A stretch of DNA of 64,000 nt from VRUE01 sp963697915 (GCA_963697915.1 OY969103.1:248001-312000), one strand, 5' to 3'. Shown: positions 23,903-32,621, numbered from the stretch's first letter. The notes: a model not told the origin generated them from the sequence alone. A program made the numbers and translations.

Positions 23903-24569
23903 GGGCCCCGATCGCAGCACGACGCTCAGTCGCCTCGACGAAGCGACATGCCGCCTCGACCTTCGGCCCCATCGAACCGGGCGCAAAGCCGTGCTCGCGA
24001 AGCTCCACGGGCGAGGCGCTACTCAAGGCGCACTCGTAGTCGAAGCCCCAGCCGAGATGGACTGCATAGACGTCGGTCAGCATCAGGAACAGATCGACGT
24101 CGAGCCGACGGGCCAACAGGGCCGCCGTTAGATCCCTGTCGACCGCAGCCTCGACTCTACGCATCGTGCCGTCTCGGTCGACGACGATCGGGAACCCTCC
24201 TCCGCCAGTGCAAATCACCAGGGCGCCTGCATCTATCAAGGTGCGGACGCTTCGCAGTTCGGCAATCGCAGTGGGATCCGGCGATGGCACCCCGGATGGG
24301 GCGACGAAGGCCGAGTCGCCCGCGCTGACCACCACTTGCGCGAGGACGGTGACCACATCCCTATCGGGAAGCGCGTTTCGCAGCGCCAGCTCGAGCATGT
24401 GGCGGACGACTCCCTCGCTCTCATGGGTGACCACGACCTCGTGTTCGGCGGCGATCTCGGCCAGCGCCTGCGCAGCGGCCTCGACGTTGCTCTGGGCACC
24501 GTTCTCAGCCGCTTCTCCTCCTCGAAGAAGGGCCTTGCCGCCCAAGGCAATCAGTACTCGCATCTCCAA
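23838..24569 (-). CDS. divergent, shortened carbamate kinase-like protein
   Basis: A 243-residue member of the amino acid kinase fold, clearly related to carbamate kinase through VICTGGGGFPIVVD and the C-terminal FAPGSMGPKVEAACRFVEAT. Usual length is about 310; some 60 residues of the central part are missing. Two conserved active-site segments are altered: GGNALL has become GGKALL, and HGNGPQ has become HESEGV. Carbamate kinase activity is therefore doubtful. The reading frame is intact, so the protein may have a new role or be on the way to loss. Its 3' end overlaps that of the P-type ATPase by 65 bases. Confidence 0.78.
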   Translation of the reverse strand: MEMRVLIALGGKALLRGGEAAENGAQSNVEAAAQALAEIAAEHEVVVTHESEGVVRHMLELALRNALPDRDVVTVLAQVVVSAGDSAFVAPSGVPSPDPTAIAELRSVRTLIDAGALVICTGGGGFPIVVDRDGTMRRVEAAVDRDLTAALLARRLDVDLFLMLTDVYAVHLGWGFDYECALSSASPVELREHGFAPGSMGPKVEAACRFVEATERRAAIGALTDAVQIVRGAAGTQIASRHA

Positions 24570-24678
24570 CAGGTTTCCGAATCACGCGCCTGTCTCCATC
24601 GGGCCAAAGCCACACTCTGGCGTGCGGAATTGCACCGGGATGGGTGCGTGGGAGACTGGACCCGGAGGCACAGATACG

Positions 24679-25338
24679 GTGAACGAAGAGCAGCAGATAA
24701 GCGTTGTCCTCGCCGACGATCACAACGTCATTCGCGCTGGCCTGCGGAGCATGCTCGAAGCAGAGTCGGACCTGCGGGTGATCGGCGAGGCCGCCGATGC
24801 GCCCTCGGCCGCGAGACTCGTCAAGGACCGTCGGCCCGACGTGCTCGTGCTCGACCTTCAGATGCCGGGAGCCGACCCCAAGCACGACCTCGAGAGCCTG
24901 CGCGAGAGCGCTCCCGGTACCGCGATCGTCGTGCTGACGATGCAGATCGATGCCCGCAAGGCTCGCGATCTGCTCCGCGCCGGCGCCGCGGGTTACGTCC
25001 TCAAGCAGGCCGCCGAGCGCAAGCTGACGGAGGCAATCAGGATCGCGGCCCGCGGCGGCTCATACATTGACCCAGAGCTGGGTGGGGCACTGGCGAAACT
25101 CGAGGCCGACCCGCTGGAGGATCTAAGCGAGCGCGAGCGCGAGCTGCTGCGATTGCTGGCGCTCGGTCACACCAATCGCGAGATCGGCGAACGCCTTTTC
25201 CTCAGCGTGCGGGCGATCGAGGTCAACCGCGCAAAGCTCCTGGAGAAGCTCGGGATCGAGTCTCGCCCCGATCTCGTCCGCTTTGCGATCACCCACGGCG
25301 TGATCGAGGCCGGCGGCAACGCCGATCCGGTCTTCTAG
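24679..25338 (+). CDS. NarL/LuxR-type response regulator
   Basis: A 219-residue regulator from GTG 24679 with GGAGG 10 bases upstream; the long upstream frame extension is rejected. Receiver motifs are VLADDHNVIRAGL, phosphoacceptor in DVLVLDLQMPGAD and the Lys of GYVLKQAAERK. The HTH domain reads LSERERELLRLLALGHTNREIGERL and continues SVRAIEVNRAKLLEKLG, slightly different from the common VRTVETHR form. It ends 4 bases into the convergent histidine kinase gene, making it the most obvious partner of that kinase. Confidence 0.9.
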   Translation: MNEEQQISVVLADDHNVIRAGLRSMLEAESDLRVIGEAADAPSAARLVKDRRPDVLVLDLQMPGADPKHDLESLRESAPGTAIVVLTMQIDARKARDLLRAGAAGYVLKQAAERKLTEAIRIAARGGSYIDPELGGALAKLEADPLEDLSERERELLRLLALGHTNREIGERLFLSVRAIEVNRAKLLEKLGIESRPDLVRFAITHGVIEAGGNADPVF

Positions 25339-27017
25339 CCGAGCTGCACCGGCAGCTGAGCGGTGATTCGCGTACCGCTCTCGGGCTCTGAGCGCACCTC
25401 GATCTCCCCCCCGAGCAACTCGATTCGCTCGCGCATTCCAACCAGGCCGCGGCCGGCGGCGACAGAGTCCAGATCGAATCCACAGCCGTCGTCCCGCACG
25501 ACGACCTGCACCTGATGGTCAGTCAGGCGGGCGGAGACATCTGCCCTGCCGGCCGAAGCGTGCTTGAGCACGTTGTTGAGCGCCTCCTGCACGAAGCGGT
25601 AGACCACCCGCTCCTCCTCGCCGTTCAACTTCTCGTCGATCTCGATCTCGGTCTCGACGTCGAAGTCGCCGCGAGCGGAGGTCTCTTCAGCCAGAGCTTC
25701 CAGCGCGCCGACCAGGCCGAGCCGCTCCAGGGAGGCAGGGCGCAGATCGTTGATCAGGCGGCTCAACTCGTTGATCTGCCCCTCGAGGCGCTCGACCGTC
25801 TCTCTCGCCGCCTTCTCGATCTGCTCCACTCGGCCCGCCCCCTCGCCCTGAAGCGCGGTCGCAAGGGAGATGCGGATCGCGGCCAGTCCCTGCAGAGCGT
25901 CGTCGTGCAGCTCTTGGGCCCAGCGCCGGCGCTCACGCTCGCCGATCTCGACCTGCTGCTGCAACCGCTCGGACTCGACGCTCTGCGCCGTTGCGACCGC
26001 CGTCGCAGCACTGCTTGCAAACGCCTGCAGGAGACGTAGATCCTCGTCGTCGAATTCTGTGCCCCCCGCTTCGCGGTCGAGCGCCACCAGCGCCCCCACC
26101 GCATAGCCGCGGAAGAGCAGCGGGACCACCAGGGCCGCCTCAGCGCCGAGTCGCTCTCGCAAGTGCGCCTCCGAAGGCGGGGAGCCGCGCCCGAGGTGTT
26201 GGGCAACCCGTTCCTGTATCGCAGCCTGAAAGACCGCGTCATCGGGCGGGATGGTGAGATGGTCCATCTCCTCGCCGATCTCACCAGCTTGGGCGACAAC
26301 GACGAGGTGCCCGCCGCGGCGCAGCAAGACGAGCAGCGTCCTGGCCTCGACCAGGGCTCGAGCACGCTTGACGATCAGTTCCAGCACGCGGTCCACGTCC
26401 GTCTCGCCGCCGACGGCGCGGGCGATGTCGACCGAGGTCTCAGCCCGCCGCAGCGCCTGCTCGACGTCGGCCTCGCGCTCGCTCAGGGCGGTGTAGAGGC
26501 GTGCGTTCTCGATCGCGATCCCAGCCCAGATCGCCAGGGTCTTTGCCGCGACCTCATCGTCCTCGCCGAACTCCGCCCCGCCCCGCCTCTCGGTCATGTA
26601 GAGGTTGCCGTAAGTCTCGCCGCGAACCGTGATCGGCACCCCGAGGAAGGTATGCATCGGAGGGTGGCCAGGAGGAAAGCCGTAGGCGTGCGGATGCTCG
26701 TTGACGTCGCGCAACCGCAACGGGACCGGCTCGCGGATCAGCTCGCCGAGGACGCCGCGTCCCCGCGGCAGGTTGCCGATCGTCCGCTTGGTCTCATCGT
26801 CGATCCCGAGGTAGATGAAGCGCTCGAGCTCGGTGCGATCGCGGTCGAGCACTCCCAGCGCCGCATACTCGGCCGAGGTGAGCTCTCGTGCAGCCTCTAC
26901 AACCGAGCGCAGCACAGACTCGAGGTCCAACTCTGACAAAAGAGCGGTGCCAACATCGAGCAGCCTCCCGAAACGCTCCTCCTGAATTTGACTGTGCGAC
27001 CGGTCAGGCAAATCCAT
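25335..27017 (-). CDS. GAF-GAF histidine kinase, DosS/DevS-like oxygen sensor
   Basis: A 560-residue soluble kinase: GAF1 (about 20-175), GAF2 (about 200-345), HisKA_3 with phosphoacceptor His371 in AQELHDDALQGLAAI, then the ATPase domain with NNVLKHA and GRGLVGMRERI. GAF1 closely follows mycobacterial DosS: GFPPGHPPMHTFLGVP puts His118 where DosS has its heme ligand, and Tyr140 in YGNLYMTER lies exactly 22 residues later, as for DosS His149 and Tyr171. Heme-based oxygen, NO or redox sensing is therefore likely. It is convergent with a NarL-type regulator and lies among genes typical of the DosR regulon. Confidence 0.9.
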   Translation of the reverse strand: MDLPDRSHSQIQEERFGRLLDVGTALLSELDLESVLRSVVEAARELTSAEYAALGVLDRDRTELERFIYLGIDDETKRTIGNLPRGRGVLGELIREPVPLRLRDVNEHPHAYGFPPGHPPMHTFLGVPITVRGETYGNLYMTERRGGAEFGEDDEVAAKTLAIWAGIAIENARLYTALSEREADVEQALRRAETSVDIARAVGGETDVDRVLELIVKRARALVEARTLLVLLRRGGHLVVVAQAGEIGEEMDHLTIPPDDAVFQAAIQERVAQHLGRGSPPSEAHLRERLGAEAALVVPLLFRGYAVGALVALDREAGGTEFDDEDLRLLQAFASSAATAVATAQSVESERLQQQVEIGERERRRWAQELHDDALQGLAAIRISLATALQGEGAGRVEQIEKAARETVERLEGQINELSRLINDLRPASLERLGLVGALEALAEETSARGDFDVETEIEIDEKLNGEEERVVYRFVQEALNNVLKHASAGRADVSARLTDHQVQVVVRDDGCGFDLDSVAAGRGLVGMRERIELLGGEIEVRSEPESGTRITAQLPVQLG

Positions 27018-27066
27018 CTTTCAGATCATGCACCTATTTGGCCAGCAAAGCCACCCGCAAACGACG

Positions 27067-27855
27067 TTAGGCAGCGAGATCGCGACGATCGAAGAGCCAG
27101 GCGCCCAGGACGGTGAGGACGACCGCTGCCGCGGTCACCCCGCAGAACGCGAGCGGTTCGATTCCGTCTTCGATCGCGTTGCCGTAGTACTTGAAGACAG
27201 AGGCATAGCGGATGCCGGAGAGGCCGGGATCGAGGCGGCCGATCAGGTCGACCACGTACATCGCCACCAACACACCCGCGACCGAGCCGGTGACGACGCT
27301 GGTCCGCAACGAGAAGCCGGTGGCGACGATGCCCAGGGCAGCGAAGATGAGCGCGAGGGGCCAGACGTTCGCAAAGCCAGCGACAGCCGGGCCGACGGAG
27401 AGGCCGGCGCCAGAGAGAAGGCTCCCGAGCGCGGTGAGCAGACCGATGATGACGAGAACGGCGAGCAACTCGATCGCGGTCGCGAGGAAGCCCGCAAAGA
27501 CGAGCCTCCGCCGCGAGATGGGCGCGGAGAGCAATACATCGAGGCGGCCGGTTTCCGAGGCACCCGAAAGACCACTGGCGACAGCGCGAACCGCCAGGTA
27601 TCCAAGGGCCAGGGGGATGATCAGGCTCAGCATCTCAGCCTGCAGGTACTGCTCGACGTTGGTCAGCCCACCGATCCCGAATGCTTCCTTCAGTGCCGGT
27701 GGATAGTCCGCGACCGCCTTGGAGAGCGCGTCTTCGACCGAAGGGAAGATCGCGACGATGAAGGCAGACATCAGCCCCAGAGGCAGTCCCCAGGCGAGCA
27801 GCGAGCGCCGCCGGTCGGATAGATGGGCGAGGACGAGCGCCGATACCTGCGCCAT
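27067..27855 (-). CDS. ABC transporter permease, ABC-2 type
   Basis: A 262-residue membrane protein with six hydrophobic helices. The ATG at 27855 overlaps the stop of the ATPase gene by one base (TGATG), so the two subunits are coupled. A conserved-looking TGRLDVLLSAPISRRRL stretch after helix two is typical of ABC-2 exporters of the drug/lipid type, in which one permease pairs with one ATPase. Substrate is unknown. Confidence 0.85.
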   Translation of the reverse strand: MAQVSALVLAHLSDRRRSLLAWGLPLGLMSAFIVAIFPSVEDALSKAVADYPPALKEAFGIGGLTNVEQYLQAEMLSLIIPLALGYLAVRAVASGLSGASETGRLDVLLSAPISRRRLVFAGFLATAIELLAVLVIIGLLTALGSLLSGAGLSVGPAVAGFANVWPLALIFAALGIVATGFSLRTSVVTGSVAGVLVAMYVVDLIGRLDPGLSGIRYASVFKYYGNAIEDGIEPLAFCGVTAAAVVLTVLGAWLFDRRDLAA

Positions 27856-28751
27856 CACCCTCCCCCCTCCCCTTCGCGGTAGTAGGTGAGGAAGACCTCC
27901 TCGAGGGTTGGATGGGTCAGCTCCAAGTCGAGGACGTGGTGATGGGAGATCGCCTTGATCGCGGCGTCGAGATCGCCGGAGACCCTGAAGCTGACCTTGC
28001 CGTCGAGCACCTGTAGGTCGGTGACGTTCGGGAGAGTCCGAAGATCCTCGACGTTCCCCGGCTCGGCCAGCTCGAGAGTCACCGTCCGCAGCGCTTTGCC
28101 CAGCAGCTCGGCGACCCGCTCGACCGCGATCAGCCTTCCCGTCCGCACGATCCCGACCCGGTCGCAGACCCGCTCCACCTCGTCGAGCTCGTGAGAGGAG
28201 ATCACGACCGTGCAGCCGCGTTCCCGCTCCTCACCTACCAACGCCATGAACTCCTCCTGCATCAGAGGGTCGAGGCCGCTCGTCGGCTCGTCGAGGATCA
28301 GCAACTCAGGTGAGTGAAAGCACGCGAGGATGAGCCCGACCTTCTGCCGGTTGCCGCGGGAGAGCTGGCCGAGGGGGCGATCGAGGTCGGCGCGAAAACG
28401 CTCGGCCAGAGTTTCGGCGCGGCCAAGCCCCTCAACCTCCCGCAAGCGACCGATTAGGCGGAGGGCATCCCGCCCGCTGGCCTGCTTGCCATATCCGAAG
28501 TCGCCGGGAAGGTTCCCGAGGCGCGCGCGGATGGCGACGCTGTCGCGCTGGCTGTCGAGGCCGAAGATGCGGGCGCTGCCGCTGGTCGGATGGAGCATGT
28601 CGAGCAGCGTGCGGATCGCGGTCGTCTTGCCGGCTCCGTTGGGGCCGAGGAGGCCGAAGACCTCACCCGGCTCGACCGAGAACGTCACGTCCTCGATACC
28701 GCGCGCCTTGCGGTAGAGCTTCGTCAGCCCATCGGTCTCGATCACCGCCAT
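27855..28751 (-). CDS. ABC transporter ATP-binding protein
   Basis: A 298-residue ATPase. The Walker A is GPNGAGKTTAIRTLL, the signature LSRGNRQKVG, Walker B LLILDEPTSGLDP and the switch His lies in VISSHELDEV. A C-terminal extension of some 80 residues is typical for DrrA/CcmA-type ATPases of drug and lipid exporters. It forms an operon with the permease directly downstream. Export of a small hydrophobic compound is the default expectation, with no specific evidence. Confidence 0.92.
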   Translation of the reverse strand: MAVIETDGLTKLYRKARGIEDVTFSVEPGEVFGLLGPNGAGKTTAIRTLLDMLHPTSGSARIFGLDSQRDSVAIRARLGNLPGDFGYGKQASGRDALRLIGRLREVEGLGRAETLAERFRADLDRPLGQLSRGNRQKVGLILACFHSPELLILDEPTSGLDPLMQEEFMALVGEERERGCTVVISSHELDEVERVCDRVGIVRTGRLIAVERVAELLGKALRTVTLELAEPGNVEDLRTLPNVTDLQVLDGKVSFRVSGDLDAAIKAISHHHVLDLELTHPTLEEVFLTYYREGEGGG

Positions 28752-28769
28752 GCGCTCATGCTCTCAGCG

Positions 28770-29750
28770 CTAGGTGGCTATCGGCGTTGCGATCGCCAGG
28801 TAGACGGCGATAGAGAGCAGATCCTGGATGATCGTCGCCAACGGCCCCGAGCCGAAGGCGGGGTCACGGCCAAAGCGCGAGAGCAAGCGGGGCAGGGCCG
28901 TTGCCACCGAGGTTGCGATCGAGCAGCTCGCGGTCAGGGCGAGCGCTACCGCGAGGGCGACGTCGGCGTCGCCCCAGCCGATCAGAGCGAAGGGGAAGAA
29001 CGAGAGCCCGATAATGGCTCCGATCAGGGCCCCGGTGATCAGCTCTCGCCTGACGACCGTTCGCATGTCGATGCCTGCGCTCATCCCTCGGATCAGCAGC
29101 GTCTCGGTCTGCGTCCCAACCGCGTCGGCCATGTAGACGACGGCGGGAACGAAGAAGGCGAGGAGGACCACCTCCTCCAACTGAGCCTCGAAGGCGCCGA
29201 CGATCACCGCTGAGGCCATCGCCCCGACGAGGCCTACCAGCAGCCAGGGCAGGCGGTGCAGAAGCCGGCGACTGACTCGCTCTTCGGCTGCCAGACGAGC
29301 CCGTCCGCTGCTGGCCAGGTAGCCACCGAGGCGAGCCGCGTCCTCGTCGTGCTCCGCGAGAAGGCGACCGATCAGTCGGTGCGAGGGCACAAGCCCGACG
29401 AAGGCGCCGTCCGATTCGATCACCGCCAGGTTGCTTTGCTGGTGGTGCACCATCTGCCAAGCGGCCTTCTCCTCAGATTCACCTGGTCGTATGACCACGG
29501 AGTCGGGGTCCGCCAGGTCTTCGAGAAGCGTGTCCTCTGGAGCCTCCAGCAACCGGCTCAGCGCGATGAGGCCGACTAGCCTGCCTTCATCGAGCACCAC
29601 GATCTCGTCAACGAAATCGAAGGACTTGCCAACCATGTAGCGGCGTGCTTCGGCAGTGGACTGCGACGGCGAGATGATCGGGACCCGAGCGGTTGAATGA
29701 TCCCTGAGCTCCCCGGTGAACAAACGGCGTGATTCGTCCATCAAAGCCAT
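28770..29750 (-). CDS. CBS-domain MgtE-like divalent cation channel
   Basis: About 326 residues from ATG 29750. Residues 10-130 hold a CBS pair (IVVLDEGRLVGLIALSRLLE; LAVIESDGAFVGLVPSHRL), and the rest has five helices of the MgtE type, including FFVPAVVYMADAVGTQTETL near the pore. The N-terminal MgtE superhelical domain is missing, as in some short relatives. Mg2+ or Co2+ transport gated by nucleotide binding at the CBS domains is expected from the family. Another ATG at 29741 is possible; either start overlaps the 5' end of the divergent permease gene. Confidence 0.83.
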   Translation of the reverse strand: MALMDESRRLFTGELRDHSTARVPIISPSQSTAEARRYMVGKSFDFVDEIVVLDEGRLVGLIALSRLLEAPEDTLLEDLADPDSVVIRPGESEEKAAWQMVHHQQSNLAVIESDGAFVGLVPSHRLIGRLLAEHDEDAARLGGYLASSGRARLAAEERVSRRLLHRLPWLLVGLVGAMASAVIVGAFEAQLEEVVLLAFFVPAVVYMADAVGTQTETLLIRGMSAGIDMRTVVRRELITGALIGAIIGLSFFPFALIGWGDADVALAVALALTASCSIATSVATALPRLLSRFGRDPAFGSGPLATIIQDLLSIAVYLAIATPIAT

Positions 29751-31096
29751 TCTCACGCCGAGAGCGGTCGTCAACCACCGAGGAACAACACCCGAGGACG
29801 CTGCGGCGCGTCGTCTCGCGGCGGATGCTCTTCTTCTTCATCCTCGGCGACATTCTGGGCGGCGGGATCTACGCGCTGGTCGGCGTGGTCAGCGGCGAGG
29901 TGGGGGGCGCGATCTGGGTGTCGTTCCTGGTCGCTCTCCTGCTAGCCGCACTGACCGCCGGCTCTTACGCCGAACTGGTGACGAAGTACCCCCGCGCGGG
30001 TGGGGCCGCCCTCTACGCCAAGGAGGCTTTCCGCAGTCCTTTGGTTGCCTTCCTCGTCGCCTTTGCGGTGATGGCATCGGGCGTCACCTCGGCGAGCGCA
30101 CTCGCGAGGGCTTTCGGCGGCGATTACCTCGCCGAGTTCGTTGCAGTTCCGGTCGCGGTGGCCGCCCTCGCCTTCATCGCAGCCGTGGCGGTGATCAATT
30201 TCATCGGAATCCTGATCTCGGTTCGGCTGAACGTCGTCCTGACGCTCGTCGAGCTTGGCGGGCTCGCCCTGGTGGTGGTCATCGGGGTAGCCGCGCTCAC
30301 CAGTGGAGAGGGCGACCCCGGCAGAGCCGTCGAGTTCAAGCAGGGCTCAGCTCCCGCCTTGGCGATCCTCGCCGGCGCCGCGCTCGCCTTCTACGCCCTG
30401 ATCGGCTTCGAGGACTCGGTCAACATCGCCGAGGAGACGAGTCATCCTGCGCGCTCCTATCCCCTTGCGTTGTTCGGCGGCCTGGCTGTCGCCGGGGCGA
30501 TCTACCTCGTCGTAACGGTCGTCGCCTCGATGGCTGTCCCCACCGAGCGCCTCGAAGCCTCCAGCGGGGCGCTGCTCGAGGTCGTTCAGATCGGTCCCTT
30601 GTCAGTCCCGACCAAGGTCTTCTCGGCAATCGGACTGATGGCCTTGGCGAACGGCGCCCTGATCAACATGATCATGGCTTCTCGGTTGCTCTACGGGATG
30701 GCGAAAGAGGGGGTCCTGATCTCGTCATTTGGTCGCCTGAGCCAGCGCAAGACTCCGGCCGTTGCGATCGCCTTCACGACCCTGATTGCGGCGGGATTGA
30801 TCCTCACCGGCGACCTTGGTGCGCTTGCCGATACGACCGTGCTTCTCCTGCTGTGTGTCTTCATCGCAGTCAACGTCTCCGCCCTGCTCCTCCGAAGGGA
30901 CCGGGTCGGCCATGAGCACTTCGAGGTGCCCTTCGCGCTTCCGCTCCTCGGCATCGGCGCGTGCTCTGTCGTAATGACCCAGATTGAGGGCGAGACCTGG
31001 TTGCGAGCGGGGGCACTGCTCTGCCTCGGACTGGGCCTATGGGCAGTCCAGCGAATCGCCGGAGCCGATGGTTCGCCGACTTCACCTTCGCCTTGA
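29729..31096 (+). CDS. amino acid permease, APC superfamily
   Basis: A 455-residue transporter with twelve hydrophobic helices. The first helix carries the APC consensus GDILGGGIYALVG near residues 41-53, and helix 6 has FYALIGFEDSVNIAEET. It resembles the cationic amino acid/GABA-type APC proteins. The GTG at 29729 is the best start that keeps the pre-helix residues; it overlaps the divergent CBS-MgtE gene, so promoter regions must lie within coding sequence or the true start is further in. Confidence 0.87.
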   Translation: MIRPSKPFSRRERSSTTEEQHPRTLRRVVSRRMLFFFILGDILGGGIYALVGVVSGEVGGAIWVSFLVALLLAALTAGSYAELVTKYPRAGGAALYAKEAFRSPLVAFLVAFAVMASGVTSASALARAFGGDYLAEFVAVPVAVAALAFIAAVAVINFIGILISVRLNVVLTLVELGGLALVVVIGVAALTSGEGDPGRAVEFKQGSAPALAILAGAALAFYALIGFEDSVNIAEETSHPARSYPLALFGGLAVAGAIYLVVTVVASMAVPTERLEASSGALLEVVQIGPLSVPTKVFSAIGLMALANGALINMIMASRLLYGMAKEGVLISSFGRLSQRKTPAVAIAFTTLIAAGLILTGDLGALADTTVLLLLCVFIAVNVSALLLRRDRVGHEHFEVPFALPLLGIGACSVVMTQIEGETWLRAGALLCLGLGLWAVQRIAGADGSPTSPSP

Positions 31097-31102
31097 CCAT
31101 GC

Positions 31103-31116
31103 GGGGTCTGCACCCC
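31103..31116. promoter_or_regulatory. GGGGT/ACCCC dyad upstream of the DUF7144 gene
   Basis: A short palindrome GGGGT-CTGC-ACCCC, 7 bases before a possible -10 box TAGGCA (31124-31129). The GGGGTC arm resembles the upstream box ATCGGGGTCC of the hsp20 promoter. A regulator-binding role is inferred only from symmetry and position. Confidence 0.35.
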
Positions 31117-31230
31117 GGTCCGCTAGGCAGAATACGGATGTCGCTTTCCACCCTCGCTGTTTGACTTTCCCCATGCCATCACTCGTCGATGGCAGTCCGG
31201 CAACGGGCAAAACCGAATCAGGAGGATCTG

Positions 31231-31680
31231 ATGGAGAGCCATTCGGGCACCGCAGCCCCACCCAGCGAGGAGCGACACAACCGCTACGCCGATGACTCCG
31301 AGAAGGTCGCCGGCTGGCTCCTGTTCGCCGGCACGATGGTGATGATCGCCGGGATCCTCAACCTGATCTACGGGATATCCGGGATCGGCAACGCCAACTG
31401 GCTCGAAGCCAACTCCGACTACGTGTTCAGCAGCATGAAGACGTGGGGCTGGATCGTGCTGATCGTCGGCATCCTGCAGCTGACCGCCGCATTCTCGATC
31501 TGGGCCGGCAACGAATACGGGCGCTGGATTGGAATCGCCTCAGCTGGTCTCAACAGCATCGTCATGCTGATGTTCATTCCCGCCTACCCGTTTGGAGCGC
31601 TGGCGGTTTTCGCGATCGACGTACTGGTCATCTACGGCCTGGCCGCATACGGCGGCCGCATGGCCAGGCGTTCGTTCTGA
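31231..31680 (+). CDS. DUF7144-type four-helix membrane protein
   Basis: A 149-residue protein from ATG 31231, which has a strong AGGAGG site. It has four transmembrane helices with the recognisable pattern WLLFAGTMVMIAGILNLIYG, NANWLEANSDYVF, TWGWIVLIVGILQL and a closing DVLVIYGLAAYG. This small family is widespread in actinobacteria and has no known activity. It stands alone between the permease and a bidirectional terminator in the stress-gene block. Confidence 0.8.
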   Translation: MESHSGTAAPPSEERHNRYADDSEKVAGWLLFAGTMVMIAGILNLIYGISGIGNANWLEANSDYVFSSMKTWGWIVLIVGILQLTAAFSIWAGNEYGRWIGIASAGLNSIVMLMFIPAYPFGALAVFAIDVLVIYGLAAYGGRMARRSF

Positions 31681-31692
31681 GCGCCTGAGCGC

Positions 31693-31725
31693 CGCCGGGC
31701 CGCTGCGGCAAACAGCGGCCCGGCG
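31693..31725. terminator. bidirectional terminator hairpin
   Basis: A perfect 13-base-pair stem, CGCCGGGCCGCTG with CAGCGGCCCGGCG, and a 7-base loop, located between the convergent DUF7144 and ZIP genes. There is no long U-run, but the stem is very GC-rich and the position fits termination for both genes. Confidence 0.7.
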
Positions 31726-31742
31726 TCCCGTCTTAGGTCTAC

Positions 31743-32483
31743 TCAGACGCCGAGCGCAAAACTCAGCCCCAACATGACGGCAGCGCCCAAGGTGACGCCG
31801 ACGCTCGGCCCCAGGGGCCTTTGGCCGGCATAGGCCTTGGGGAGCATCTCGACGACGATCAGCGCCAACATCGCCCCTGCCGCGAAGGCAAAAGAGAAGG
31901 GCAGCAAGCCGCTCACCTCTTCCACCGCCAGGAAGGCGATCAGGGCGCCGACCGGCTGCGGGGCGCTGGTCGCCACCGCAGCCCAGAACTGGCGGGTGCG
32001 GCTGAAGCCCGCCTCCTGCATCGGGATCGCGACGCTGGTCCCCTCCGGCACGTTCTGGATCCCGATCGCGAGGATCACGAACAGGCTCAGTCCGGCCCGG
32101 TCGGAGGCAAAGGCGGTTCCGACCGCAAATCCCTCCGGCAGGCTGTGGACGAAGAGGACGAGGAAGACGAGGGCCGAGGTGCGGGTGCCGGGACCGGTGC
32201 GACCCATGAAGCCGTGGTCGGGCTTGAAGCGACGGCTGACCACGACGAGGAAGACGACACCGATCGCGAGTCCCGCGACCACCGCGCCGCCCGAGCCTTC
32301 TTCGGATGCCGGGATGAGCAGTCCTGCGACGGCGGCGACCCCCATGACCCCCGCGGCGAACCCGAGCAGAAAGGGCGTTGCCCGCTCGGTGCGCTTTCCG
32401 AAGAGAAAGACCGGAACCGCACCCAATCCAGTCGCAAGCGCGGTGGCCGAAGCTGCCAGCAGGAGGACGACTACGTCTGGCAT
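31743..32483 (-). CDS. ZIP-family metal transporter
   Basis: A 246-residue protein with eight predicted helices. The two metal-binding helices carry VHSLPEGFAVG (helix 4) and IQNVPEGTSVA (helix 5), the latter with Gln-Asn in place of the common His-Asn. This resembles the prokaryotic GufA/ZupT branch, which brings Zn2+ and other divalent metals into the cytoplasm. It is divergent from the stress-protein gene at 32669, and shares that promoter region. Confidence 0.87.
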   Translation of the reverse strand: MPDVVVLLLAASATALATGLGAVPVFLFGKRTERATPFLLGFAAGVMGVAAVAGLLIPASEEGSGGAVVAGLAIGVVFLVVVSRRFKPDHGFMGRTGPGTRTSALVFLVLFVHSLPEGFAVGTAFASDRAGLSLFVILAIGIQNVPEGTSVAIPMQEAGFSRTRQFWAAVATSAPQPVGALIAFLAVEEVSGLLPFSFAFAAGAMLALIVVEMLPKAYAGQRPLGPSVGVTLGAAVMLGLSFALGV

Positions 32484-32553
32484 CAGCGGGCGCTTACGTC
32501 GCTGTCCCAGGTCGCCATAGCGGGGCGAATCTTCTCAACTCCCACCGTTGGAT

Positions 32554-32621
32554 ATCGGGGTCCAGCCCCCCGGTCGGTGCGGCGTTCCCCGGATGATCGG
32601 CCCCAGGCCCTGCCCTAGATT
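32554..32621 (+). promoter_or_regulatory. island-type promoter with two upstream boxes
   Basis: ATCGGGGTCC at 32554-32563, 24 bases, CCCGGATG at 32588-32595, 20 bases, TAGATT at 32616-32621. All three elements and spacings match the hsp20 promoter at 13284-13352 to within one base, although the sequences between them differ. Confidence 0.65.

Noticed and set aside
22465..24039. Long Arg/Pro-rich plus-strand frame
   Set aside because: Shadow of the P-type ATPase with composition typical of shifted GC-rich coding DNA.
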